Assembly (NCBI GenBank): GCA_958296075.1
Contig: CATQHW010000002.1
Coordinates: 124,001-188,000, forward strand
Direction: 5' to 3'
Length of the DNA: 64,000 nucleotides
DNA from: an uncultured Spirochaetia bacterium
GTDB lineage: Bacteria > Spirochaetota > Spirochaetia > SZUA-6 > Bin103
A program made the translations under genes and the position numbers. Below are positions 25,202 through 33,513 of this stretch, piece by piece. The notes beneath the pieces are model-generated. The model saw only the letters and a list, made by a program, of their open reading frames with translations. It was not told where the DNA came from and did no database searches. Positions within the stretch are counted from its first letter, which is position 1. Each line of letters begins with the position of its first letter.

Positions 25202-25783
25202 GTGGTGGGCAGCAGCCGACCGGAACGCGATCGGCGCCGGGCGGCGGGCGGGCGGGCGCCGGCGTCCGCCCCCGGCCGGGTCACGCGGGTGGCGCTGATC
25301 GGCTTCATGGGCGCCGGCAAGTCGTCGGTCGGCGTGGCGTTGGCGGCGGCGCTCGAGTGGCGGTTCGTCGATCTCGATCGCGTGATCGAGGCGGAACAGG
25401 GGCGGACCGTTCGCGAGCTCTTCTCGGCCGCCGGCGAGTCCGGCTTCCGCGTGGCGGAGACGACCGCCCTGTACCGGCTGCGCGGCGCGGAGCGGACCGT
25501 GCTGGCAGCCGGCGGCGGAGCGCCGGTGCAGCCGGCGAATCGTGCGTTCTTCCGCGACTGGACGACATTCTATCTGGCAGCGCCGCTCACCGATCTGCGC
25601 GAGCGGGCCGGCAGGCCGGGCAACCGGCCGCTGCTCGACCTGCCGGGAGCGCAACTGCGCGCGCTGTACGAACGGCGCGCGCCGGTCTATCGCAGCCTCG
25701 GCATCCGCATCGACACTTCCCGCAGACCGGTCAGCGCGGTAGTGGCCACCATCCTGGAACGGCTGCGCCGGCCGGTGCCGTGA
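25202..25783 (+). CDS. aroK: Shikimate kinase
   Basis: A 193-residue P-loop kinase phosphorylating shikimate in aromatic amino acid synthesis. After about 27 poorly conserved residues come ALIGFMGAGKSSVG (Walker A), FVDLDRVIEAEQGRTVRELF (shikimate-binding Asp and the conserved (I/V)xELF region), GESGFRVAET, VLAAGGGAPV (the GGG phosphate-contact) and the lid GRPGNRPLL. GTG at 25202 is the assumed start; a start nearer the P-loop is possible. No other aro gene is nearby. The end lies 13 bases from the convergent hisA. Confidence 0.92.
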   Translation: MVGSSRPERDRRRAAGGRAPASAPGRVTRVALIGFMGAGKSSVGVALAAALEWRFVDLDRVIEAEQGRTVRELFSAAGESGFRVAETTALYRLRGAERTVLAAGGGAPVQPANRAFFRDWTTFYLAAPLTDLRERAGRPGNRPLLDLPGAQLRALYERRAPVYRSLGIRIDTSRRPVSAVVATILERLRRPVP

Positions 25784-25796
25784 TGCCGGGGGACCG

Positions 25797-26537
25797 CTAC
25801 GCCGCCCACCGCGCCGCGTCTTCCGCGCGCTGCAGTGCGTCGACTGCCGTCTTCAGATCGACGCGCCGCTCGTAGATGGCGGTGCCGACGATCGCGCCGG
25901 CCGCCACCCCGGCCGCCGCGACCGCTTGCAGGTCGGCCAGGGAGCCGATACCCCCGGAAAGCAGCACCGGCAACCCGGACGCGTCAGCCGTCGCCCGACC
26001 GCCCGCCAGATCCGGGCCCCGCAGCATGCCGTCGCGGTCGACCGCCGTGTAGACCACCCCGGCCAGCTTCGAGCCGCGCAGGGCGCCGGCCAGCGCACGC
26101 TCGCCGCCCGCCGACGCCGACCAGCCCTTGACCTGCACCTGCCCCCGGCGGGCGTCGACGCCGCCGATCACCTGCCCGGGCCAGCGCTCGGCCCACGACA
26201 GGACCTCCGCCGTGCGGGTGGCGAGTGTCGTGCCGGTCACCACGGCGTCGACCCCCAGGTCGAGCAGCGCTTCGGCATCCTGCAAGGTCCGTACCCCGCC
26301 GCCGACTTGCACGCGGACGTCGACCGTCTTGCGTATCCGGGCGATCACCGCGCGGTTGGCCCCCACGCCGCGCGCGGCGTCCAGGTCGACCACGTGGACC
26401 CAGAGCGCTCCCTGCTGAGCGAATCGCACGGCGACGGCGGCGGCGTCGTCGCCGTAGCGGCGCGCGCGCTCGAAGTCTCCTTGCTGCAACTGCACGCAGC
26501 GGCCGTCGAGCAGATCGATCGCGGGTACGATGAGCAC
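25797..26537 (-). CDS. hisA: Phosphoribosylformimino-5-aminoimidazole carboxamide ribotide isomerase
   Basis: A 246-residue beta/alpha-barrel enzyme of histidine synthesis. MLIVPAIDLLDGRCVQLQQGD contains the first catalytic Asp (residue 8), VHVVDLDAARG the second barrel strand, VQVGGGVRTLQDAEALLDLGVDAVVTGT the N-terminal phosphate site, and LLSGGIGSLADLQAV with GAIVGTAIYERR the C-terminal phosphate site. The usual GVDVR-type strand reads GGVDARRG. It is downstream of the EIIA gene with 9 bases between and has no other his gene nearby. Confidence 0.94.
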   Translation of the reverse strand: MLIVPAIDLLDGRCVQLQQGDFERARRYGDDAAAVAVRFAQQGALWVHVVDLDAARGVGANRAVIARIRKTVDVRVQVGGGVRTLQDAEALLDLGVDAVVTGTTLATRTAEVLSWAERWPGQVIGGVDARRGQVQVKGWSASAGGERALAGALRGSKLAGVVYTAVDRDGMLRGPDLAGGRATADASGLPVLLSGGIGSLADLQAVAAAGVAAGAIVGTAIYERRVDLKTAVDALQRAEDAARWAA

Positions 26538-26546
26538 GGTGGTCTT

Positions 26547-26999
26547 TCAGCGCACAGGCTCGAACGCCTGACTCAGCGTGCGCTCGATGGTGTCCGAGTC
26601 GGCGGCCCCTTCCCACAGGGCGGCCAGCCGGCCCTGCCGGCCCAGGCGGCAGATCGCCGCCAGCACCTGCAGGTACTCCGAGCGCTGCGCGGGCGGCGTC
26701 GCGAAGACGAACAGCAGGTGCACCGGCTGCCGGTCGACGGCGCCGAACTCAATGCCGACGCGGGAGACCCCGACGGCGACCAGCAGCGACGTCAGCTCCT
26801 TCGTCTCGCCGTGCGAAAGCGCTATGCCGCGCCCGACCGCCGTCGAATGGAGGCGTTCGCGGGCGACGACTGCGCGCTCCAGTGCCGCACGATAGCGGCC
26901 GTTCAGCGCCGGCCACTGGCTGATCACCTCGTGAATTGCGGCCCATCTATCGCGACTCGACAGCTCGGGGATCACCGCAACCGAAGAGACGCGTTGCAC
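26547..26999 (-). CDS. PTS EIIA-like phosphocarrier domain (fructose/nitrogen class)
   Basis: A single EIIA-type domain of about 150 residues. The phosphorylation site is GRGIALSHGE, corresponding to the G-x-A-x-P-H-G motif of EIIA-Fru/PtsN with the active-site His retained. Helix WAAIHEVISQ and the strand VHLLFVFATPPAQRSEYLQVLAAI are also typical. No sugar permease domain is linked or nearby, so a regulatory role is likelier than sugar transport. GTG at 26999 is chosen because TACTGT lies 9 bases upstream; a slightly longer start is possible. hisA follows on the same strand. Confidence 0.85.
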   Translation of the reverse strand: MQRVSSVAVIPELSSRDRWAAIHEVISQWPALNGRYRAALERAVVARERLHSTAVGRGIALSHGETKELTSLLVAVGVSRVGIEFGAVDRQPVHLLFVFATPPAQRSEYLQVLAAICRLGRQGRLAALWEGAADSDTIERTLSQAFEPVR

Positions 27000-27087
27000 C
27001 GTACGCCGACAGTACACCGGACCGACCGCGCGTACAACGACGCGGCTCGATCTGCCGCGCCGGCGCCCCGCTTCGGAGGCGCCCGGC

Positions 27088-27117
27088 TTGCCAAACGCCC
27101 GCGGTCGCGGCTATCCT
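27088..27117 (+). promoter_or_regulatory. Candidate promoter of the peroxiredoxin gene
   Basis: TTGCCA (27088-27093, 5 of 6 to -35 consensus) and TATCCT (27112-27117, 4 of 6 to -10 consensus) are spaced by 18 bases. Start of transcription near 27124 gives a 40-base leader with the Shine-Dalgarno AGGAGG at about 27152. Confidence 0.45.
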
Positions 27118-27164
27118 CACAGAGGCTGCCGGCCCGGTGCGGCCCGGCTTCAGGAGGACATTGA

Positions 27165-27824
<660 letters not shown>

Positions 27825-27916
27825 CGAAGCGGGTGAACGACGGCAGCTTGCCCCGGCAGGCGGGCCGGCGTACCATGGGGAAACGCGCGCGCTCGTCCGG
27901 CGCGCGCGGAGATCTC

Positions 27917-27990
27917 GGGGGCGTAGCTCAGTTGGCTAGAGCGCGTGAATGGCATTCACGAGGTCGTGGGTTCGATTCCCGTCGCCTCCA
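27917..27990 (+). tRNA. tRNA-Ala (anticodon GGC)
   Basis: A 74-base cloverleaf: acceptor GGGGGCG pairs with CGCCTCC, including the G3-U70 wobble that identifies alanine tRNAs; D-arm GCTCAGTTGGCTAGAGC; anticodon stem CGTGA/TCACG with loop ATGGCAT (anticodon GGC); T-arm GTGGGTTCGATTCCCGT. Discriminator A. The following bases are TCC, so CCA is not encoded. Confidence 0.97.
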
Positions 27991-28045
27991 TCCGATCTTA
28001 TCGCGGCCGGTCCGGCGCGGCTGAGCCGCTGTGGCAGGACGACCG

Positions 28046-28789
28046 ATGACAGAACCGATCAAGGAAGCGTTGGCGGCCGGCAAGCCGTCGCTGGGCTCAT
28101 GGCTCAATCTGGGCTCGCCGCTGGCGGCGGAGGTGATGGCGGCCGCCGGGTACTCGTGGCTGGTCGTCGACGCCGAGCACACCGCCTTCGACATGAGCCT
28201 CATCGCCCACACCTTCCGCGCCATCGAGGCGCGCGGCGCGGTGCCGCTGGCCCGCATCTGGGATCACGACCCGGTCACCATCGGCCGCGTGCTGGACGCG
28301 GGCGCGTGCGGTCTGGTGATCCCGCACGTCAGCACGCCGGAGCAGGCACGCTCCATCGTCTCCGCCATGCGCTACCCGCCGGCCGGCGCGCGTTCGCAGG
28401 GGACCGGCCGCTGCGTGACGCTGGCGGACGATTACCGGCAGCGCGCCAACGACTGGCTGCTGTGCATCCCCCAGATCGAGGATCTGGAAGGGATCGACAA
28501 CGCGGAGGCGATCGCCCGCGTCGACGGCGTCGACATCGGCTTCCTGGGGCCGGGCGACTTGGCGCTCTCCATGGGAGTCGCCGCCGGCGACCCCCGGCAC
28601 GAAGAGGCGCTGCAGCGCTTCCGGGAAGGATGCGCGCGGGCCGGCGTCCCGTGCGGGCTGCCGGTGCCGAACCCCGCCGACGTCCCGCGCCGCCTGCGCG
28701 AAGGGTTCCTGTTCATCGACATCGCCAGCGATCTGCGCTTCACCGACGCCGCAGCGCGCGGGGCGTTGGCGCAAGCGCGCGCCGGGTAG
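28046..28789 (+). CDS. HpcH/HpaI-type aldolase (2-keto-3-deoxy sugar acid class)
   Basis: A 247-residue class II aldolase. The motifs SLGSWLNLGSPLAAEVMAAAGYSWLVVDAEHTAFD, ACGLVIPHVSTPEQARSIVSAMRYPPAGARS (metal and phosphate region), IPQIEDLEGIDNAEAIA (metal-binding Glu) and VDIGFLGPGDLALSMG (metal-binding Asp) are characteristic. It would cleave 4-hydroxy-2-oxo acids to pyruvate and an aldehyde. ATG at 28046 with AGGA eight bases upstream; a GTG 15 bases earlier is possible. No pathway neighbours help define the substrate. Confidence 0.92.
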   Translation: MTEPIKEALAAGKPSLGSWLNLGSPLAAEVMAAAGYSWLVVDAEHTAFDMSLIAHTFRAIEARGAVPLARIWDHDPVTIGRVLDAGACGLVIPHVSTPEQARSIVSAMRYPPAGARSQGTGRCVTLADDYRQRANDWLLCIPQIEDLEGIDNAEAIARVDGVDIGFLGPGDLALSMGVAAGDPRHEEALQRFREGCARAGVPCGLPVPNPADVPRRLREGFLFIDIASDLRFTDAAARGALAQARAG

Positions 28790-28812
28790 GGCGGGCCGAT
28801 TCCAGGAGCCGT

Positions 28813-29100
28813 TTACCTTCGTCTGCGCCGTTGGAACAGCGGGTAAATCTTCGACGAGAGGTCGATCTTGCGGTCGACCAGCTTGATCGCCCGCCCGTAG
28901 GCGAAGAACGACCCGGCCAGCCCTCCGAGGGTGAATACCACCAGCAGCACCGACGCGACCCCCTGCGGGACTCCCTGCTGCGCCAGCCAGCCGACCAGCA
29001 CGATGGAGATCAGGACCACGACCACCATCATCGCCAGCGAGAACGCGGTGGCGACCACCATGAAGACGGCCGTGTTCAGAGCTTTGTTGTTGCTGTTCAT
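28813..29100 (-). CDS. Small two-helix membrane protein
   Basis: A 95-residue protein with two strong membrane helices (FMVVATAFSLAMMVVVVLISIVLV and VASVLLVVFTLGGLAGSFFAYG) and a basic tail LFQRRRRR. The ATG at 29100 overlaps the lspA stop by four bases, so it is co-translated after lspA. Family not recognised; a hairpin of this shape also occurs in AtpI/AtpZ-like proteins, but no ATP synthase genes are here. Confidence 0.7.
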   Translation of the reverse strand: MNSNNKALNTAVFMVVATAFSLAMMVVVVLISIVLVGWLAQQGVPQGVASVLLVVFTLGGLAGSFFAYGRAIKLVDRKIDLSSKIYPLFQRRRRR

Positions 29101-29666
29101 GTCCCTTCCTCCGGCGGATGCTCCGCCGGACAATTCTCCTCCGCCGGACGCCGTTCCCGCGAACGCGGCGGCCGTGCCAGCGAGGTCGCGAGCAACAGGA
29201 TGCTGGCGATTACTACGGTCGAGTCGGCCAGGTTGAAGGTCGGAAACCGGCTGAAGCCCAGGATGTCGTAGAACTTCACGTCCACGAAGTCGACCACCCC
29301 GTCCGGCCGGGCGACGCGGTCGACGTAATTGCCGATGCCGCCGCCCATGATCGCCGCCAGCAGCCAGCGCTGCAGGCGCGACAGCTCGGCGCTGGTGAGA
29401 TAGTAGGCGGCGATCAGGACGATCGCCGCCAGCGGCAGTATGAGCAGCAGCACGCGGCGCAGGTCGTCCGGGATGCCCCGGCCGATGCTGAAGGCGATGG
29501 CGGTGTTCTGTACGTAGGTCAGGCGCACGACGTCGCCGATGACGGAAACGGGCCGCTCCAGCGGCAGGGTGGCGACCACGATCAGCTTCACGATCTGATC
29601 GGCCGCCGCCACCGCCGGCGCGAGGAGCAGCGGCACGTAACGCTCCCTGGCGCTCGCCGTGCTCAC
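29097..29666 (-). CDS. lspA: Lipoprotein signal peptidase (signal peptidase II)
   Basis: A 189-residue aspartyl protease with four membrane helices that removes lipoprotein signal peptides after Lgt has acted. The motifs are DQIVKLIVV in helix 1, the VQNTAIAFSIG box (N-T-A-I-A-F-S where most have N-x-G-A-A-F-S), GGGIGNYVDRV with the first catalytic Asp (NxxDR) and FPTFNLADSTVVI with the second (FNxAD). GTG at 29666 overlaps the Nif3-like stop by four bases. The C-terminal tail is Pro/Glu/Arg-rich and slightly longer than usual. Confidence 0.95.
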   Translation of the reverse strand: MSTASARERYVPLLLAPAVAAADQIVKLIVVATLPLERPVSVIGDVVRLTYVQNTAIAFSIGRGIPDDLRRVLLLILPLAAIVLIAAYYLTSAELSRLQRWLLAAIMGGGIGNYVDRVARPDGVVDFVDVKFYDILGFSRFPTFNLADSTVVIASILLLATSLARPPRSRERRPAEENCPAEHPPEEGT

Positions 29667-30445
29667 AGGCCGGTCGGCAGGTCGATGAAGGTGGTGGCCA
29701 GCTCGGAATGAGCGGCGGTGTGCTCCATCATGGTGCGGACGCCCCAGGTCTCCGTCGCGTAGTGGCCGGCGAAGACGACGTTGATGCCGGCCTCCAGCGC
29801 CTCGTGGTAGACCTCGTGCGAGGCATCGCCGGTGATGTAGAGGTCGAGCCCGGCGGCGATCGCCTGACCGACCATCCGCGTGCCGCCGCCCGATACCAAG
29901 CCCACCGTGCGGATGCGCTCGGCGCCGAACGGCAGCACCGCCGAGCACCGCTCACGCCCGCCGAACGGGGCGGCCAGCAGCTCGTCGAGCGTGGCGCCGT
30001 CGGGGTAGCGCGCGGCCGGCACACGGCCGGCGACGCCGATGTCGACGCCGCGATAGCGGCCGAAGGGCCTGCAATCGGTGAGCCCCAGCGCGGCGGCCAT
30101 GCGGGCGTTGTTGCCGAGCTGCGGGTGCGCGTCCAGCGGCAGGTGCACGGCGTACAGTGCGAGATCGTGTTCCATCAGCACGCGGATGCGCCGGAACAGG
30201 CCGCCGGTGATGGTGACCTGACCGCCCCAGAAGAGGCCGTGGTGCACGAACAGCAATTGCGCTCCGTGATCGGCGGCGCGGCGCAGCACCTCCAGCCCGC
30301 TGTCGACCGCGAACGCCACGCGGGAGACCGGCGCGCCGGCGGCCCCTACCTGCAGGCCGTTCGGCGCCGAGTCGGCCGAGTCGGCCGGCTGCATCGGCGT
30401 GATGAGTGAGTCGCGGACGAAAGCGTCGAAATCGCTGATCAGCAA
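29663..30445 (-). CDS. Nif3-like dinuclear metal-centre protein
   Basis: A 260-residue member of the Nif3/YbgI family (sometimes annotated GTP cyclohydrolase 1 type 2). The metal site is built from VHHGLFWGG and the late GHYATETWG, with NGLQVG and VAFAVDSGLEVLRRA near the start, DLALYAVHLPLDAHPQLGNN in the middle and GDASHEVYHEALEAGINVVFAGH near the end. The biological reaction is unsettled for the family. The start is TTG at 30445, with TATACT just upstream on the same strand. Coupled to lspA by a GTGA overlap. Confidence 0.92.
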   Translation of the reverse strand: MLISDFDAFVRDSLITPMQPADSADSAPNGLQVGAAGAPVSRVAFAVDSGLEVLRRAADHGAQLLFVHHGLFWGGQVTITGGLFRRIRVLMEHDLALYAVHLPLDAHPQLGNNARMAAALGLTDCRPFGRYRGVDIGVAGRVPAARYPDGATLDELLAAPFGGRERCSAVLPFGAERIRTVGLVSGGGTRMVGQAIAAGLDLYITGDASHEVYHEALEAGINVVFAGHYATETWGVRTMMEHTAAHSELATTFIDLPTGL

Positions 30446-30450
30446 GAGGC

Positions 30451-30491
30451 CCGCAGTATAGCGCGAATGCGCTATGGCGCCGATACTGCGG
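30451..30491. promoter_or_regulatory. Nested inverted repeats upstream of the Nif3-like gene
   Basis: A perfect 9-base inverted repeat CCGCAGTAT (30451-30459) / ATACTGCGG (30483-30491) encloses a second one, ATAGCGC-GAAT-GCGCTAT (30458-30475). The minus-strand TATACT at 30460-30455 lies inside the arm and could be the -10 box for the TTG start at 30445. The arrangement suits an operator or a structured 5-prime end; no binding protein is evident. Confidence 0.35.
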
Positions 30492-30547
30492 CCTGCCGGA
30501 GGATACGGAGTGCGGGATGGGGCTGCCGCTCTCCGCCGCCGGCGGGC

Positions 30548-30832
30548 TCAGGTGCCGAGCGGGTCCTGCAAGCGCTCGGCGATCCGGTCGATGACGGCGG
30601 CGGTGACGTAGCTCGGACTCTGCAGCTTTGCCTTGAGTTCGGCGACCAGATCGGCCCGGACATCCGGGCTGTTGTGAGCGACCTCCACCGCCGCGTAGAG
30701 GTCGCCTACCGATCGGGCTTCCGGTGAGAGATTGACCGAGTCGGCGGCGTTCGAAGGCGGGGTTGGCGTCATCCGGTCGATGCCCTTGAGACCGGTGACC
30801 GGATCGATCGGACCGAGGGAGTCGACGGCCAT
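30548..30832 (-). CDS. flgM: FlgM-like anti-sigma-28 factor
   Basis: A 94-residue protein of FlgM layout: a disordered Pro/Gly/Thr-rich N-terminal half, then SVNLSPEARSVGDLYAAVE, a helix NSPDVRADLVAELKAKLQSPSY, and the C-terminal helix VTAAVIDRIAERL. The LSxEA start and the PDVR-x-x-x-V-x-x-L-K-x-x-I/L block are the hallmark of the sigma-28-binding half. FlgM holds the flagellar sigma factor FliA until the hook is complete. No other flagellar gene is in the window, so this is an isolated copy. Confidence is limited by the short length. Confidence 0.72.
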   Translation of the reverse strand: MAVDSLGPIDPVTGLKGIDRMTPTPPSNAADSVNLSPEARSVGDLYAAVEVAHNSPDVRADLVAELKAKLQSPSYVTAAVIDRIAERLQDPLGT

Positions 30833-30894
30833 CTGAGTGCTCCTTACCTCGTGCTCTGCCCGTTAGCGGCATGGCACGTGTGCTCGGACCTCCC

Positions 30895-30930
30895 CCTCCC
30901 CTGAGGCGCGCCGGCCGCCTCAAGGGGAGG
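30895..30930 (-). terminator. Strong hairpin after the folate operon
   Basis: CCTCCCCTGAGGCG (30895-30908) and CGCCTCAAGGGGAGG (30916-30930) pair over 14 bases with one bulged A around a 7-base GC loop. No T-run follows on either strand, so it is not a classical intrinsic terminator, but its position 90 bases after the last folate gene and 60 bases before flgM suggests it separates the two transcripts. Confidence 0.4.
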
Positions 30931-31018
30931 CCGGTGACCGCGATCCTGCCGTATGCGCGGCATGCCGTCAACCCACCGGTCGCGGCGTGCGAATGGAGCC
31001 GCCGGCGCGCCGGTTTCC

Positions 31019-31768
31019 TCAGCTATGCCAGCCGCCGGCGACCTTGAGATTCTCCCCGGTGACGTAGGCGGTCTCCCGACGCAGGAAGAACTCGACCGCG
31101 CCGTTGAGATCGGCGTAGGTGCCGTAGCGGCCCTTGGGGATCGCTGCCGGTCCGCCGGACGGCTTGGTTACGGAGTTCTCCATGATCCCCGGGGATACCG
31201 CGTTGACGGTGATGTCGCAGTCGGCGGTCGCTGCAGCCAGGCTCCTGGTCAGGATGAGGACGCCGGTCTTGCCGACCATGTACGGCGCCAGCGTCGGTTG
31301 CGGGGACAGCTTGTCGGCGGCGGAGTCGGCGATGTTGACGATGCGCCCGTAACCGCGGCGGCGCATGTGCGGCAGGACCGCCCGGCAGACCAGGAAGGCG
31401 GCGGTCACCGTGGTGTGTATGGCGCGGTCCCACTCGGCCGGTTCCACCTTTTCGATCGGCTTCACCTGAAAGGTGCCGACGTTGTTTACCAACAGGTCGA
31501 TGCGGCCGCTGCGCGTGACGATCCGCTCGATCAGCGCGCCGACGCCGCCGGGTCGAGTGAGATCGGCGCCCTCGGCGTAGCAGCCGGCCGCGCCGCCGCC
31601 CAGCCGCTCCGCCAGCGCCCGCGCCTCGGTGGCGCCGGTGTGGTAGTGGACCACCACCGCCGCGCCGCGGGCGGCCAGGTGGGCGGCGATGGCGGCGCCG
31701 GTGCGGCGGGCGGCGCCGGTCACCAGCGCCACCTGACCGGCGAAGGGCCGCGCCGGGCCGCCGGTCAC
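31019..31768 (-). CDS. Short-chain reductase, pteridine-reductase/FolM-like
   Basis: A 249-residue Rossmann-fold reductase. The nucleotide motif VTGAARRTGAAIA fits T-G-x(3)-R-x-G, the variant of pteridine reductase PTR1 and FolM, instead of T-G-x(3)-G-x-G of ordinary SDRs. The active site Y-x-x-x-K is present (LAPYMVGK), with VNNVGTF and VSPGIMENS as other family signatures. GTG at 31768 overlaps the folK stop by four bases, making it the last gene of the folate operon. Because no classical dihydrofolate reductase is in the operon, this protein is a good candidate for reducing dihydrofolate or dihydromonapterin. This role is inferred from motif plus context. Confidence 0.82.
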   Translation of the reverse strand: MTGGPARPFAGQVALVTGAARRTGAAIAAHLAARGAAVVVHYHTGATEARALAERLGGGAAGCYAEGADLTRPGGVGALIERIVTRSGRIDLLVNNVGTFQVKPIEKVEPAEWDRAIHTTVTAAFLVCRAVLPHMRRRGYGRIVNIADSAADKLSPQPTLAPYMVGKTGVLILTRSLAAATADCDITVNAVSPGIMENSVTKPSGGPAAIPKGRYGTYADLNGAVEFFLRRETAYVTGENLKVAGGWHS

Positions 31769-32265
31769 GGCGCCACGCGGGCGACGATCTGCCGGTACCG
31801 GAGACGGTGCCGCCGTGCGGCGAGCGGCCGGCCGTCGGCCGGATGGGTGAGACCGGGCGCGATGTCCAGCAGCGGTACCAGCATGAAGTCGCGCTCGATG
31901 AGCCCGGGGTGCGGGATGGTCAGGCGCTCGTCGGCGATCACCAGATCGCCGTACAGCAGGACGTCCAGGTCGATCGTGCGGGGCCCGTGGCGGACGGTGC
32001 GCGTGCGCCCGAGCGCATGCTCGATCTCCTGCAGGCGATCGAGCAGCGCGTGCGGCGCGGCGGCGGTGCGCACGGCGACCACCAGGTTGAGGAACGGCGC
32101 CTGCGCGGCCACGCCCCACGGCCGGGTGAGATAGGTGGGCGACGTGCGCAGGCGCTCGACGGCCGCTCCGAGCTGTACCAGGGCGCGCCCCAGGTTCGGG
32201 CGCGGGTCGATGTTCGATCCGCAGGCGATGAACGCGGTCTTCCTGATCGTCGGCGGAGGAGTCAT
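31765..32265 (-). CDS. folK: 6-hydroxymethyl-7,8-dihydropterin pyrophosphokinase
   Basis: A 166-residue HPPK. The pattern FIACGSNIDPRPNLGRAL, SPTYLTRPWGVAAQAPFLNLVVAV and the signature RHGPRTIDLDVLLYGD with two metal-binding Asp residues, then ERLTIPHPGLIERDFMLVPLLDIAP, is complete. It transfers pyrophosphate from ATP to hydroxymethyl-dihydropterin, the step between FolB and FolP. It lies about 100 bases after the folB/folP gene and is coupled to the reductase downstream. Confidence 0.95.
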   Translation of the reverse strand: MTPPPTIRKTAFIACGSNIDPRPNLGRALVQLGAAVERLRTSPTYLTRPWGVAAQAPFLNLVVAVRTAAAPHALLDRLQEIEHALGRTRTVRHGPRTIDLDVLLYGDLVIADERLTIPHPGLIERDFMLVPLLDIAPGLTHPADGRPLAARRHRLRYRQIVARVAP

Positions 32266-32370
32266 GCGGAGATCATGGGCGATCGCTGCCGTCTCAGCAA
32301 AATTGCGAAGCGCCGATTAGTACATGACGGGGCAGTCATTACTCGGTGCCCGTGCCGCCGCTCAGCTGAA

Positions 32371-33513
32371 TCAGCGGGTGGCGCCGGGCGGCCGCAGGCC
32401 GCGCGTGCGCACGGTCGCGATGATCTCCGGGTCGTGCGTGCGGATCCAGCTCGGCCGCGCCTCCAGCAGCAGGTGCGAGAGGATGATGCGGCTGGTCAGG
32501 CTCTCCTTGCGCGGGCAGTTGATCAGCACCGGGTAGCCGCGGTCCTCCAGCGCGCGGGCGGCGGCGATCGCCTGCATCTGCAGATCGACCTTGTGGTATT
32601 CGTCCAGGTCGGGATGGACGATGCCGGTGTTGGGGTCCGCGTACACATCCGCCGCGCCGGCGGCCCGCGCGGCGTCGGCGCGCGCCGACAGGGCGGCGGT
32701 CATACGTTCGGCGTCGTGCGCGATCGGCGCGCTCCCGCGCATCCGCACCGGATCGCCGTAGGGCAGGTGCACCAGCACCAGCGCCGCGCCGCGCTCGCCG
32801 GCGCGGCGGCATACCTCGTCCGGGAGCCGTTCGCTGGTGTAGTCGATCATGACCGCTCCGGCATCGAGAGCCCAGAGCGCGGTGCCGGCGCTCCAGGTCT
32901 CCACGGCCACGCGAAAGCCGCCGGCGACGAGGGGCCGTAGCGCCGGCCGCAACCGCTCGATCTCCTCCGCGTCGCTCAGGCTCCGGGCGCCCGGCGACGG
33001 ATTGGTCGAGCGGGCGCCCAGCTCGATCAGCTCGCATCCCGCGCCGCGCAGGTGCTCGGCGCGCTCGACGATCCGTTGCCGGTCGGCCGCTACCGACGGG
33101 GTGACGCGCGATTCGGGCGACAGGTTGAGGACCCCCAGCAGCCGCGGATGCGGCCCCGGCCGGCGGCGCACCACCTCCACCGCCGCCGCCTGCGCGGCGC
33201 GGATCGCGGCCGGCTTGCGCACGCACACCCGCGCTTCCCGAACGCCGGGACGGCGCAGGCAGAGTCCGGCCAGCGCCTCGGCCAACGACTCCAGCAACCG
33301 GTGTCGGCCGCGCCGCGCCTCGGCGGCAGCCGCTTCGGCCAGCTCGGCATAGTCGATCGTATCGGCCAGCCGGCCGCTCGCCGCCGCCGGCGACAGATCG
33401 ACCGCCATCGACAGCGTGATCCTCACCTCCTGGGGTGACCGCCGTTCCCACGGATGGATGCCGACGATGCAGCTCACTCGCAGGTCGTCGATCGCGACCC
33501 GATCGCCGGTCAC
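32371..33513 (-). CDS. Fusion of dihydroneopterin aldolase (FolB) and divergent dihydropteroate synthase (FolP)
   Basis: A 380-residue two-domain protein. Residues 1-120 are a FolB domain (VAIDDLRVSCIVGIHPWERRSPQEV, IDYAELAEAA, LLESLAEALAG, VRKPAAI). From about 125 a pterin-binding barrel follows: LLGVLNLSPES, IELGARSTNPSPGARSLSD, FRVAVETWSAG, VMIDYTSE, INCPRKES and WIRTHD. Compared with usual FolP, LNVTPDSFSDGG is LNLSPES without the following DGG, DIGGESTRPG is ELGARSTNPS, and VDT is VET; the late R-K and R-x-H are kept. It probably still condenses pterin and p-aminobenzoate, but divergence leaves room for another pterin-binding reaction. GTG at 33513 overlaps folE by four bases. Confidence 0.85.
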   Translation of the reverse strand: MTGDRVAIDDLRVSCIVGIHPWERRSPQEVRITLSMAVDLSPAAASGRLADTIDYAELAEAAAAEARRGRHRLLESLAEALAGLCLRRPGVREARVCVRKPAAIRAAQAAAVEVVRRRPGPHPRLLGVLNLSPESRVTPSVAADRQRIVERAEHLRGAGCELIELGARSTNPSPGARSLSDAEEIERLRPALRPLVAGGFRVAVETWSAGTALWALDAGAVMIDYTSERLPDEVCRRAGERGAALVLVHLPYGDPVRMRGSAPIAHDAERMTAALSARADAARAAGAADVYADPNTGIVHPDLDEYHKVDLQMQAIAAARALEDRGYPVLINCPRKESLTSRIILSHLLLEARPSWIRTHDPEIIATVRTRGLRPPGATR

